Below, piece after piece: positions 8,097 through 16,713 of a DNA stretch of 64,000 nt (position 1 is the first letter of the stretch; each line of letters begins with the position of its first letter). Under the pieces are notes generated by a model. That model made no database searches and was not told the origin of the DNA. It was given only the letters and a program-made list of their open reading frames with translations. Made by a program: the position numbers and the translations under genes. This DNA is from an uncultured Polaribacter sp. (GTDB lineage: Bacteria; Bacteroidota; Bacteroidia; Flavobacteriales; Flavobacteriaceae). Where the stretch lies: assembly GCF_947503875.1 (NCBI RefSeq), contig NZ_CANNFH010000002.1, forward strand, positions 1-64,000, in the 5' to 3' direction.

Positions 8097-10193
8097 ATGA
8101 CTAAAACTTTTAAGTACGTCGATTATTTATGGGACGATAAGAAAGCATTATCTTTAGGAGATAATCAAGTTGAATTATTCTTATACAGGTCTAATATTTT
8201 AGGAGCAGATTTAAGAATTACAAATTACGGAGGAGGGAATACAAGTTGTAAAACCATAGAAAAAGACCCATTAACAAACGAAGAAGTTGAGGTTATGTGG
8301 GTTAAAGGTTCTGGTGGAGACATTGGTACTTTAACTCGTTCTGGGATTGCAGGTTTATATACAAACAGGTTGCGTGATCTTAAAAACGTGTACCAAGGTT
8401 TGCATGATGAAGATAGAATGGTAGGTTTATTTAACCATTGTATTTATGATTTAGATAGCAAAGCACCTTCTATTGATACACCTTTGCATGGTTTGTTACC
8501 ATTTGCACATATAGATCACTTACATCCAGATGCTTTAATTGCAGTTGCTGCAGCTAAAGATAGTGAGAAAGTAACCAAAGAAATTTGGGGAGACACAATG
8601 GGTTGGGTGCCTTGGCAAAAGCCAGGTTTCGATTTAGGTTTACAATTAGAAAAATGTTTGGCAGATAATCCAGGTATTAGAGGTATTGTATTAGGGTCTC
8701 ATGGTTTGTTTACATGGGGAGATACTTCTTATGAGTGTTATATGAATAGTTTAGAAGTTATTGAAATGGCTTCTGAATATATAGAACAAAAATTAAAAGA
8801 ACAAGGTGAAGTTTTTGGTGGACAAAAAGTTGAAAGTTTACCAAAAGAAGAGCGTTTAGAAAAAGCTGCTCAAATAATGCCTTTATTAAGAGGTTTATGT
8901 TCTTCAGAAAATAGAATGATTGGTCATTTTTCAGATACTGAGGTTGTAATGCAATACATCAACAGTAACGATTTAGAAAGACTAGCTCCAATGGGAACTT
9001 CTTGTCCAGATCACTTCTTAAGAACTAAAATTCAGCCATTAGTATTAGAGTTAGATAAAAATGAAGACTTATCTGATGCAGATGCTATTGCAGCAAAATT
9101 AGAACCAGCTTTTGAAGCTTATCGTCAAGAATATGCAGATTACTACAATACTTGTAAAAAAGAAAATAGTCCTGCAATTCGTGATGCAAACCCAGTAATT
9201 ATTATTTATCCTGGAGTTGGTATGTTTAGTTTTGCAAAAAACAAACAAACTACACGTGTAGCTAGTGAATTCTATATCAACGCTATTAACGTAATGCGTG
9301 GTGCAGAAGCAATAACTGCTTATACTTCTTTACCAAGACAAGAAGCTTTTGATATAGAATACTGGTTGTTAGAAGAAGCAAAATTACAGCGTATGCCAAA
9401 AGAGCAGCCATTATCTAGAAAAGTTGCTTTGGTAACTGGTGCTGGTGGTGGTATTGGTAAAGCTATTGCAGATAAATTAGCAGCAGAAGGTGCTAATGTA
9501 GTTTTAACAGATATTAATGAAGAAGCTTTAATTGAGGCTAACGGAACTTATAAAAGAGACGTATCTTCTTATGCAGTTTGTGATGTTACTAGTACAGAAT
9601 CTATTGAAAGTGCATACAAAAAAGCTATTGTTGAGTTTGGTGGTGTAGACATTATAGTACACAGTGCAGGTTTAGCAATTTCTAAGCCAATTGAAGATAC
9701 AACAGATAAAGATTGGAATATTTTACAGAATATTTTGGTAAAAGGTCAGTTTGATTTGGCTAAACAATTTACAGCAATTGCACGTAAGCAAAACCTTGGT
9801 GGAGATTATATTGCTATTGCAAGTAAGAACGGTTTAGTTGCAGGGCCTAATAATGTAGCTTATGGTACTGCAAAAGCAGCACAACAACATATGGTTCGTT
9901 TATTAGCAGCAGAATTAGCTAAAGATAAAGTAAGAGTAAACACAGTAAACCCTGATGGAGTTATTGTAGGAAGTAAAATTTGGGAAGGCGCTTGGGCAGA
10001 AGGACGTGCAAAAGCAAACGGTATTACTGTAGAAGAATTACCAGCCTTTTATGCAAAGAGAAACTTACTACACGAAATTATAACACCAGATGATATTGCT
10101 AACGGAGTTTTCTCTTTAGTAGGAATTCTAGACAAATCTACAGGTAATATTATAAATGTAGATGGTGGAATGGCTAACGCATTTGTGAGATAA
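8097..10193 (+). CDS. rhaEW: Bifunctional rhamnulose-1-phosphate aldolase / L-lactaldehyde dehydrogenase
   Basis: The 698-residue fusion protein has two parts. Residues about 15-400 form a class II aldolase/adducin-type domain (NYGGGNTSCK phosphate-binding region, metal-binding HIDHLHPDA). Residues about 440-698 form a short-chain dehydrogenase (VALVTGAGGGIGKA nucleotide loop; IASKNGL with catalytic Ser; YGTAKAA with Tyr and Lys; NVDGGMANAFVR end). The family splits L-rhamnulose-1-phosphate into DHAP and L-lactaldehyde and oxidises the aldehyde to L-lactate. It is the first gene of the operon with rhaI, rhaB and lldD, and the shared regulatory element sits just upstream. Length and domain order match known RhaEW enzymes of Bacteroidota and Firmicutes. 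Confidence 0.95.
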   Translation: MTKTFKYVDYLWDDKKALSLGDNQVELFLYRSNILGADLRITNYGGGNTSCKTIEKDPLTNEEVEVMWVKGSGGDIGTLTRSGIAGLYTNRLRDLKNVYQGLHDEDRMVGLFNHCIYDLDSKAPSIDTPLHGLLPFAHIDHLHPDALIAVAAAKDSEKVTKEIWGDTMGWVPWQKPGFDLGLQLEKCLADNPGIRGIVLGSHGLFTWGDTSYECYMNSLEVIEMASEYIEQKLKEQGEVFGGQKVESLPKEERLEKAAQIMPLLRGLCSSENRMIGHFSDTEVVMQYINSNDLERLAPMGTSCPDHFLRTKIQPLVLELDKNEDLSDADAIAAKLEPAFEAYRQEYADYYNTCKKENSPAIRDANPVIIIYPGVGMFSFAKNKQTTRVASEFYINAINVMRGAEAITAYTSLPRQEAFDIEYWLLEEAKLQRMPKEQPLSRKVALVTGAGGGIGKAIADKLAAEGANVVLTDINEEALIEANGTYKRDVSSYAVCDVTSTESIESAYKKAIVEFGGVDIIVHSAGLAISKPIEDTTDKDWNILQNILVKGQFDLAKQFTAIARKQNLGGDYIAIASKNGLVAGPNNVAYGTAKAAQQHMVRLLAAELAKDKVRVNTVNPDGVIVGSKIWEGAWAEGRAKANGITVEELPAFYAKRNLLHEIITPDDIANGVFSLVGILDKSTGNIINVDGGMANAFVR

Positions 10194-10223
10194 TAAAAAT
10201 AATTTAATTTGAATTAGTAAGAT

Positions 10224-10262
10224 AAGACTTCTATAAATTGCAATCCAGTTTATAGAAGTCTT
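10224..10262 (+). other. Perfect 14-bp inverted repeat between rhaEW and rhaI
   Basis: AAGACTTCTATAAA and TTTATAGAAGTCTT flank an 11-base loop. It is followed by CCTTAATT, so the U-tract is weak. It may be a partial terminator or an mRNA processing or stabilising hairpin that sets the ratio of the first enzyme to the rest. Confidence 0.6.
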
Positions 10263-10287
10263 CCTTAATTAAGCACATAATACAAGA

Positions 10288-11568
10288 ATGAAAATTAATC
10301 AATCAGAAATTTCAGACTACAATCAGAAAACAGGTAAAGATCACAAAGAAAACTTTGACTTTTTATCTAATAAATTAACCAATAAAGGAAAAGATGTAAA
10401 TAGCATTGTAGCTAAATTATCAGAATTTCAAGTAGCTATACCAAGTTGGGCTTTAGGTGCCGGTGGTACTCGTTTTGGACGTTTTGGATTCTACGGAGAA
10501 CCATCAAACTTAGAACAAAAAATAGAAGATGTTGGTATTTTACACAGTTTAACACAAACAGCAGGTGCTGTTTCTTTGCATATTCCTTGGGATATCCCTT
10601 CTGATTATGATGCGATTAAACAAAAAGCAGAAGCGTTAGATATTAAGTTTGATGCAGTAAACTCTAACACTTTTCAAGATCAAAAAGACGCGGCAGAAAC
10701 TTATAAATATGGTTCTTTAAGTAATGTAAGTAAGGCTGTAAGAGAACAAGCAATACAACACAACTTAGATGTTATTAAAATTGGAGATAAATTAGGCTCT
10801 AAAGCATTAACAGTTTGGTTGGCAGATGGTTCTTGTTTTCCTGGTCAAAATAATTTTCAAACTGCTTTTCAAAATACGCAAGACAGTTTAATAGACATTT
10901 ACAAAGGTTTACCAGACGATTGGAAAATGCTAGTAGAATACAAGCCTTATGAGCCTAATTTTTACAGTACAGTAATTCAAGACTGGGGCGCATCTTTAAT
11001 GTTGGCAAATGGTTGTGGAGACAAAGCTTATACTTTAGTAGATTTAGGACACCATTTACCAAACTCTAACATAGAGCAAATTGTATCTATTTTACAATTA
11101 AAAGGTAAATTAGGTGGTTTCCATTTTAATGATAGCAAGTATGGTGATGATGATTTAACTGTTGGAAGTATTAAACCTTATGCATTGTTTTTAATATTTA
11201 ATGAATTGGTTTACGGAATGGAAAACAATCCACAAAATCCAGATTTAGCTTGGATGATTGATGCAAGTCACAATGTTAAAGATCCATTAGAAGATTTAAT
11301 TCAGTCTTTAGAAGCGATACAAGAAGCATACGCAAAAGCATTACTAATAGACCAAACTGCATTAAGAACAGCACAATTAGAAAACGACGTTGTAAAATGT
11401 CAGGAAATCTTACAAGGTGCTTATAGAACAGATGTTAGACCTTTGTTAGAAAAAGCAAGAATAAATGCAGGTGGTGTAATTAGCCCAATAGATGCATATA
11501 GATCTTTAGGTGTTAGAGCACAATTAATAAAAGAAAGAGGTAAGCATACAATAGCTACTGGTTTATAA
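10288..11568 (+). CDS. rhaI: L-rhamnose isomerase (Pseudomonas stutzeri-type)
   Basis: The 426-residue cytoplasmic TIM-barrel isomerase converts L-rhamnose to L-rhamnulose. Visible landmarks are VAIPSWALGAGGTRFGRF near residue 50, SLHIPWD, VWLADGSCFPGQ, KMLVEYKPYEPNFY (metal-binding Glu), LVDLGHHLPNSNIEQ (metal-binding Asp/His), GGFHFNDSKYGDDDL and MIDASHNVKDPLEDL. These resemble the shorter stutzeri/rhizobial class rather than E. coli RhaA. It lies 94 bp after rhaEW and 8 bp before the kinase, so the three are surely co-transcribed. Confidence 0.93.
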   Translation: MKINQSEISDYNQKTGKDHKENFDFLSNKLTNKGKDVNSIVAKLSEFQVAIPSWALGAGGTRFGRFGFYGEPSNLEQKIEDVGILHSLTQTAGAVSLHIPWDIPSDYDAIKQKAEALDIKFDAVNSNTFQDQKDAAETYKYGSLSNVSKAVREQAIQHNLDVIKIGDKLGSKALTVWLADGSCFPGQNNFQTAFQNTQDSLIDIYKGLPDDWKMLVEYKPYEPNFYSTVIQDWGASLMLANGCGDKAYTLVDLGHHLPNSNIEQIVSILQLKGKLGGFHFNDSKYGDDDLTVGSIKPYALFLIFNELVYGMENNPQNPDLAWMIDASHNVKDPLEDLIQSLEAIQEAYAKALLIDQTALRTAQLENDVVKCQEILQGAYRTDVRPLLEKARINAGGVISPIDAYRSLGVRAQLIKERGKHTIATGL

Positions 11569-11576
11569 GATTTGTT

Positions 11577-12953
11577 ATGAAAAAAAAGGTAACAGCAGTT
11601 TTCGATATTGGAAAAACAAATAAGAAATTCTTTCTTTTTGATAAAGAATTTAAAGAAGTTCACAAAGAGTACGCTTCTTTTGATGAAATTTTAGATGAAG
11701 ACGGCCATCCAACAGAAGACATTCATGCATTACAAAATTGGTTAAAAGATGTATTTAATAAGATCTTAAAATCCGATCAATTTAATGTAAAAGCAATAAA
11801 CTTTTCTACCTATGGAGCAAGTTTTGTTCATTTAGATGAAGATGGAGAAGTGCTGACACCTTTGTATAATTACACCAAAGAAATAGATCAAGATGTTGCA
11901 GATCAGTTTTATAAAAAATATGGGAACAACTTAGAGTTAACCAGAACAAGTGGTTCATCAATTTCGCCTGGTTTATTAAATTCAGGATTACAGTTGTATT
12001 GGATTAAATATGCAAAACCAGAAATTTTTAAGAAAATTAAGTATTCGTTGCATTTACCACAATATTTAAGTTATATATTTTCTGGTGTGCCTTTAAGTGA
12101 ATATACAAGTATTGGTTGCCATACTACATTATGGAATTATGAAACTAGAGATTACCAAGATTGGGTTTACAAAGAGAAAATAAATAATATATTACCTCCA
12201 TTAGTATCTACTGAAACTAGTTTAAACATAAATTACAATGGTAAAAGAATTAAAATTGGAGTTGGTATTCATGACAGTTCCTCTGCGCTTTTACCTTATG
12301 TTAGAAGTGTAAAAAAACCTTTTGTATTGGTTTCTACAGGAACTTGGAGTATTGCTTTAAATCCTTTTGTAGATACACCTTTAACTAATGAAGATGTACA
12401 AGCAGATTGTATTAATTACATGAGAATTAATGGAAAACCTGTAAAATCTTCAAGATTATTTTTAGGTAGAGAATATCAAATTCAGGTAGATAAATTATCT
12501 GAACATTTTGGTAAAGACAAAGACTATCATAAAACAGTAGATTTTAATTATGATTCGTATTCAGAAATCTTACAAGATTTCACGCACGCTTTTAAATGGG
12601 AATCTTTTGTAGATGAAAATATGGCGCCAGTAACAAAATATTTGTATGATAATTTTGAAGACGCGTATCATCATTTAATGATAGAGTTAGTAATGTTACA
12701 AGTAGACAATATTAAGAGAATCTCTAAAACACAAGACATAGAAAGACTTTATGTTGATGGTGGTTTTACAGATAATGATGTATATATAAAGTTACTTTCT
12801 CATTATTTAAGAGGCATGAAGTTAAGAACAACTAAAGCTTCTTTAGGTTCCGCTTTAGGAGCCGCAATTGCAATTTCAGATACCAAATTAAATTCTAAAT
12901 TTTTAAAAAAGAATTACGCTTTAAAAAAACATGTTCCGTTTATTGTGAGTTAA
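11577..12953 (+). CDS. rhaB: Rhamnulokinase (FGGY family)
   Basis: The 458-residue FGGY sugar kinase has the ATP-binding PHOSPHATE-1 motif VFDIGKTNKKFFLF at the N-terminus, NFSTYGASF, the substrate region GCHTTLWNY, GVGIHDSSSALLPYV, VSTGTWSIALNP and the adenosine-binding YVDGGFTDNDVYIKLLSHYL. Position between rhamnose isomerase and the downstream lactate dehydrogenase, in the same operon as the aldolase, assigns the substrate as L-rhamnulose. The sequence alone would only support FGGY carbohydrate kinase. The length is slightly shorter than E. coli RhaB (about 490). Confidence 0.88.
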   Translation: MKKKVTAVFDIGKTNKKFFLFDKEFKEVHKEYASFDEILDEDGHPTEDIHALQNWLKDVFNKILKSDQFNVKAINFSTYGASFVHLDEDGEVLTPLYNYTKEIDQDVADQFYKKYGNNLELTRTSGSSISPGLLNSGLQLYWIKYAKPEIFKKIKYSLHLPQYLSYIFSGVPLSEYTSIGCHTTLWNYETRDYQDWVYKEKINNILPPLVSTETSLNINYNGKRIKIGVGIHDSSSALLPYVRSVKKPFVLVSTGTWSIALNPFVDTPLTNEDVQADCINYMRINGKPVKSSRLFLGREYQIQVDKLSEHFGKDKDYHKTVDFNYDSYSEILQDFTHAFKWESFVDENMAPVTKYLYDNFEDAYHHLMIELVMLQVDNIKRISKTQDIERLYVDGGFTDNDVYIKLLSHYLRGMKLRTTKASLGSALGAAIAISDTKLNSKFLKKNYALKKHVPFIVS

Positions 12954-13030
12954 TAAGATAAAACAGAACATCAACCATTATCAATAGTAATACTAAGAAA
13001 AAAAGATAAAAGTTTTTAGAATAATAAAAT

Positions 13031-14179
13031 ATGGCAATAAGTTTCGATACACGTTATCCGTCTGTAGACGATTTAAGAGCGAAAGCTCAAAAGAAAATAC
13101 CAAAATTTGCATTTGAATATTTAGATGGAGGTTGTAATGAAGATGTAAATTTAATTAGAAATACATCTGAGTTAAGAGAGGTACAATTAAAACCAAACTA
13201 CCTAAGAAAACACCATGGATCGTCTTTAAAAACCAAATTATTTGGTATTGAATATGACGCCCCTTTTGGAGTTGCACCAGTTGGTTTACAAGGCTTAATG
13301 TGGCCAAATTCGCCAGAAATTTTAGCAAAAGCGGCTTTTGAGCAAAACATCCCTTTTATTTTAAGTACAGTTACCACTACAAGTATAGAAAGGGCTGCAG
13401 AATTAACAGAAGGTAAAGCTTGGTTTCAATTATATCATCCAACAGAAGATAAATTAAGAGACGATATTATTAATAGAGCAGCTGCAGCAGAGTGTCCAGT
13501 TTTAGTAATTTTATGTGATGTGCCTAGTTTTGGTTTTAGACCAAGAGATATTAGAAACGGATTGGCAATGCCACCAAAAATGAATGTAGCTAATATTTTA
13601 CAAGCTTTTGGCAGACCTCATTGGAGTTTACAAACGCTAAAACATGGTATACCTAATTTTGCGAATTTGCTTCCTTATATGCCAAAAAATTTAGACCTAA
13701 AACAATTAGGTAAATTTATGGATCAAACTTTTTCTGGTAGGTTAAATGAAGAGAAAATTAAACCAATTCGCGATATGTGGAAAGGTAAAATTGTTCTAAA
13801 AGGTGTAGCTTCAGAATATGATGCAGAACAAGCAATTCGTTTAGGTTTAGATGGTATTATTGTTTCAAATCATGGAGGACGTCAATTAGATGCAGGGCAG
13901 TCTACCATAAAACCTTTAGCAACTATTGCAGAAAAATATGGAGATCAAATAGAAGTAATGATGGATAGTGGAGTGCGTTCTGGACCAGATGTAGCAAGAG
14001 CTATGGCAAGTGGTGCTAAATTCACCTTCATGGGACGTTCATTTATGTATGGCGTATCTGCACTTGGTAAAAAGGGTGGTAACCACACAATTTCATTATT
14101 AAAAACAGAATTACAACAAGTAATGGAACAGCTATGTTGTGAAAAAACTTCAGATTTTCCAGACCATTTAATCAAATAA
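13031..14179 (+). CDS. lldD: FMN-dependent L-lactate dehydrogenase
   Basis: This 382-residue alpha-hydroxy-acid dehydrogenase has the family landmarks PKFAFEYLDGGCNEDVNL, APVGLQGLMWP, FILSTVTTTSIE, WFQLYHPTEDK, VLKGVASEYDAEQA, the catalytic-His motif SNHGGRQLDAGQST and MMDSGVRSGPDVARAMASGA for FMN phosphate. The family oxidises L-lactate to pyruvate and passes electrons to quinone or oxygen. As the last gene of the rhamnose operon it would use the L-lactate made by RhaEW, which completes a route from rhamnose to DHAP and pyruvate. A strong terminator follows. Confidence 0.9.
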   Translation: MAISFDTRYPSVDDLRAKAQKKIPKFAFEYLDGGCNEDVNLIRNTSELREVQLKPNYLRKHHGSSLKTKLFGIEYDAPFGVAPVGLQGLMWPNSPEILAKAAFEQNIPFILSTVTTTSIERAAELTEGKAWFQLYHPTEDKLRDDIINRAAAAECPVLVILCDVPSFGFRPRDIRNGLAMPPKMNVANILQAFGRPHWSLQTLKHGIPNFANLLPYMPKNLDLKQLGKFMDQTFSGRLNEEKIKPIRDMWKGKIVLKGVASEYDAEQAIRLGLDGIIVSNHGGRQLDAGQSTIKPLATIAEKYGDQIEVMMDSGVRSGPDVARAMASGAKFTFMGRSFMYGVSALGKKGGNHTISLLKTELQQVMEQLCCEKTSDFPDHLIK

Positions 14180-14202
14180 TTTGACAAGAAATAACGTTTT
14201 TT

Positions 14203-14240
14203 AAAAGCCTATTCAAACTAAGTTTGAATAGGCTTTTTTT
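14203..14240 (+). terminator. Intrinsic terminator of rhamnose operon
   Basis: AAGCCTATTCAAACT pairs with AGTTTGAATAGGCTT across a one-base loop and runs into eight T. Confidence 0.92.
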
Positions 14241-14302
14241 TGTACTATAATTTTATCTACTACCATTAGATTATTATTCTTTAAATGCAATTATGTTTCA
14301 TA

Positions 14303-14508
14303 GTTAGCGTGAGTTCGATTTAAATAACACTGTTTGTTAGTTGCCACTTGTAATATTTAAAACTAATGTCATTTCGGTTTTAAGGAGAAATCTCAAATTA
14401 AATATGAGATTTCTCAGTTACATTGCGTTTTGTTTGAAATGACAAAAAACTTATTTTTAGCTGCATAAAAAGTATAAACGCTAATAGTTATATTTAACTC
14501 ACGTTAAC
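14303..14508. repeat. MITE-like dispersed repeat, copy A
   Basis: The 206-bp element has 13-bp terminal inverted repeats with one mismatch: GTTAGCGTGAGTT at 14303-14315 and AACTCACGTTAAC at 14496-14508. Inside are nested inverted repeats TGTCATTTC...GAAATGACA and GAGAAATCTC...GAGATTTCTC. The right two thirds recur at 34609-34749. Confidence 0.65.
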
Positions 14509-14616
14509 CATTTCAGTATAACTTAATTTATCTCTATTAATTTAAATATTTACGTTTTTTAACATTAGTCTAGATTATCAAATAGTACTTTATACTAGTA
14601 AATATAAATACTAAAC

Positions 14617-14660
14617 AGTATAGTGCAGGATGCAGAAACCCTACAAGGGTCATACTTTAG
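14617..14660 (+). promoter_or_regulatory. Shared 18-bp element (site 2) and -7 box, permease promoter
   Basis: CAGTATA-GTG-CAGGATGC at 14617-14634. A -7-like box TACTTTAG lies at 14653-14660, 18 bp downstream (one base shorter than at most sites). Confidence 0.7.
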
Positions 14661-14720
14661 TTTTTGCGCCTTTATTTGAGGGTTATAGAAGTCAATACAA
14701 CTAATGAAAAAAAGATAAAT

Positions 14721-16106
14721 ATGAGTGAAACATCAGTAGAAATACAACCAAGTTCTGGTGGAGAATTTGCAAGAGAACAAGTGCCATCTTCTAAATTAAA
14801 AGGCTGGAAATCTTTTCTTGGTATGTATGCAGGAGAGCATGCTGCAGGAACAGAATTTATGATTGGACCTTTGTTTTTGGCAGCAGGTGCAAGTTTAAAA
14901 GATCTAATATTTGGTTTACTTATAGGTAATATTTTAGCAATTCTTACCTGGAGGTATTTGGTAGCGCCAATAGCTGTTGCTAGTAAATTAACTTTATACT
15001 ATCAATTAGAAAAAATTGCAGGTAAACATTTAGTAAAAGTATACAATGTTGTTAATGGAGTGCTCTTTTGTTTTTTGGCTGGTGCCATGATTACGGTTTC
15101 TGCTAGTGCAGTTGGGGTTCCTTTTGATGTAAATTTTTCGGTACCAGAAAATATTTTTGGTTTAAGTAGTACATCGTTTTCTTTAATAGTGGTTATTGTT
15201 GGTATTGTAATGACAATTGTTGCGGCTGCTGGTTATAATACGGTTTCTAAGTTCGCAAATATTGCTGCACCTTGGATGATTGTTGTTTTTGCCGCTTGTG
15301 GTATTTCTGCTTTATCTCAAATGGAAGTGGATTCATGGAAAAGTTTATTAACAGAATGGGACCAAAGTATTAGTGTAGTTCAATCTATAAATGGTAAGCT
15401 TGAGTTTGGTTTTTGGAAAATTGTAATATTTGCTTGGCTGGCCAATGCAGCTATGCATTTTGGAATGTCTGATTTGTCTATTATGCGTTTTGCTAAAGAT
15501 ACTAAAGCAGGTTGGGGTCCATCTATAGGTATGTTTTTAGGGCATTACATGGCTTGGATTTGTGCGTCATTTATGTTAGCAGCACAAATTAAATTAACAG
15601 GAGATATTTCTGCAAATCCAGGGGCTTTAGCTTGGAGTGCAGTTGGTTGGACAGGTATTATTTGTGTAATTGTAGCAGGTTGGACAACCGCAAACCCAAC
15701 AATATATAGAGCAGGCCTTGCTTTTCAAAGTTTATTTTCATCTAAGGCAAAATCATATTCAGGTGTAATTTTAGCGGGGCTAGTAGCTACGGCTGCTGGT
15801 ATTTTCCCTGCACTTTCTGGTAAATTATTAGACTTTGTAGGTTTCTATGGTACTATTTTAGGACCTATGGGTGGTGTTATATTTGTGAATCATTATTTGG
15901 CTAAAAAAATGAATTTCAAACAAGATTATGCAGTTGAAAAAGGTACTGGTTTTAATGCGGCTGTTTTATTAGCTTGGGTACTTCCAGTAACACTAGGCTT
16001 GTATTTCATCTTTGCAAAAGGCTTATTTCCTGCTTATGCAGTAATACCTTGTTGGATTGCTTCTAGTGTGTTGTATGTGCTAATAATGAAACTTCAAAAA
16101 TCATAA
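14721..16106 (+). CDS. NCS1-like (purine/cytosine-permease-type) membrane transporter
   Basis: This 461-residue integral membrane protein has about twelve hydrophobic segments and conserved-looking loops GEHAAGTEFMIGPLFLAAG, VVAAAGYNTVSKFANIAAPW and HFGMSDLSIMRFAKD, which fit the NCS1 nucleobase/cation symporter fold. I set the start at ATG 14721 (MSETSVEIQ); an upstream TTG at 14664 is in frame but would use the promoter region. It stands between the rhamnose operon and the SusCD genes and has its own copy of the shared element, so it is probably induced with the locus. The natural inference is inner-membrane uptake of rhamnose or another monomer released from the polysaccharide. The substrate cannot be read from sequence, and nucleobase import is not excluded. 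Confidence 0.8.
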   Translation: MSETSVEIQPSSGGEFAREQVPSSKLKGWKSFLGMYAGEHAAGTEFMIGPLFLAAGASLKDLIFGLLIGNILAILTWRYLVAPIAVASKLTLYYQLEKIAGKHLVKVYNVVNGVLFCFLAGAMITVSASAVGVPFDVNFSVPENIFGLSSTSFSLIVVIVGIVMTIVAAAGYNTVSKFANIAAPWMIVVFAACGISALSQMEVDSWKSLLTEWDQSISVVQSINGKLEFGFWKIVIFAWLANAAMHFGMSDLSIMRFAKDTKAGWGPSIGMFLGHYMAWICASFMLAAQIKLTGDISANPGALAWSAVGWTGIICVIVAGWTTANPTIYRAGLAFQSLFSSKAKSYSGVILAGLVATAAGIFPALSGKLLDFVGFYGTILGPMGGVIFVNHYLAKKMNFKQDYAVEKGTGFNAAVLLAWVLPVTLGLYFIFAKGLFPAYAVIPCWIASSVLYVLIMKLQKS

Positions 16107-16109
16107 ATT

Positions 16110-16277
16110 ATGAAAATATTAAAATTAATAAGTGCTGTGGCTATAGGAGGCTTAATACTTTTAGCTAGTTTACTTTTATTCTTAGGTACAATAGATGCAA
16201 GTGAGTTGAAGATATTGACGTTAGTAGGCACAGTTTTGTGGTTTGTAGTAACACCTTTTTGGATGAAAGAAGATTAG
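16110..16277 (+). CDS. Small two-helix membrane protein linked to permease
   Basis: This 55-residue ORF starts three bases after the permease stop. It is almost entirely two hydrophobic segments (about residues 5-27 and 35-51) joined by the short polar turn DASELK, and ends FWMKED. The tight spacing suggests translational coupling and an accessory role for the transporter. I do not recognise a family. Confidence 0.65.
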   Translation: MKILKLISAVAIGGLILLASLLLFLGTIDASELKILTLVGTVLWFVVTPFWMKED

Positions 16278-16713
16278 ATATTTGATAATGATGCTTTTTG
16301 CACATTTCTTATTTTTTATAAGTTGTCAGCAAGAATGTTATCCATATTTTAATGATATGTTATAGTATAGGCTACTATTTGAATTAGTAGATAGATAATA
16401 CTAGGAAATAAAATTTTTATAAAGTGAATTATCTTTTGGTAATTCACTTTTTTGTGAAAAACATATAAGGTTTATTACTATTTCGATTTTAAAAATTATA
16501 GGTTTTTAGTAGGAGCATGAATCTGAAATACAAATTATTTTGTTTCGGTTTAAAAGCATAGTTTCTTCAGCAGTGTTATCCAATATAGGTAGCGTAAATA
16601 TTGTATCTGCATTGTGTTACATTATATTAAGCAACCATTTTTCCGTAAATACTATATTTGATACTTTTTTAGAGGTGCTCGTAATTTATTCAGTTATATT
16701 TGCGTCACCTTAA
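16278..16713. other. Intergenic region between permease operon and EamA gene
   Basis: It holds the terminator at 16421-16454 and, at 16691-16698, TATATTTG, a perfect match to the Bacteroidota -7 box for the EamA gene. There is no copy of the shared 18-bp element. I see nothing else. Confidence 0.5.
16421..16454 (+). terminator. Intrinsic terminator after permease operon
   Basis: AAAGTGAATTA and TAATTCACTTT form an 11-bp stem followed by T's. Confidence 0.75.

Noticed and set aside
14664..14720. Upstream TTG start for the permease
   Set aside because: It would begin four bases after the -7 box and add 19 residues with no family resemblance; ATG at 14721 has a purine-rich leader and a plausible N-terminus.
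16691..16713. EamA transporter as a member of the regulon
   Set aside because: Its promoter has a perfect -7 box but no 18-bp element at the -33 position; I see no reason beyond location to include it.
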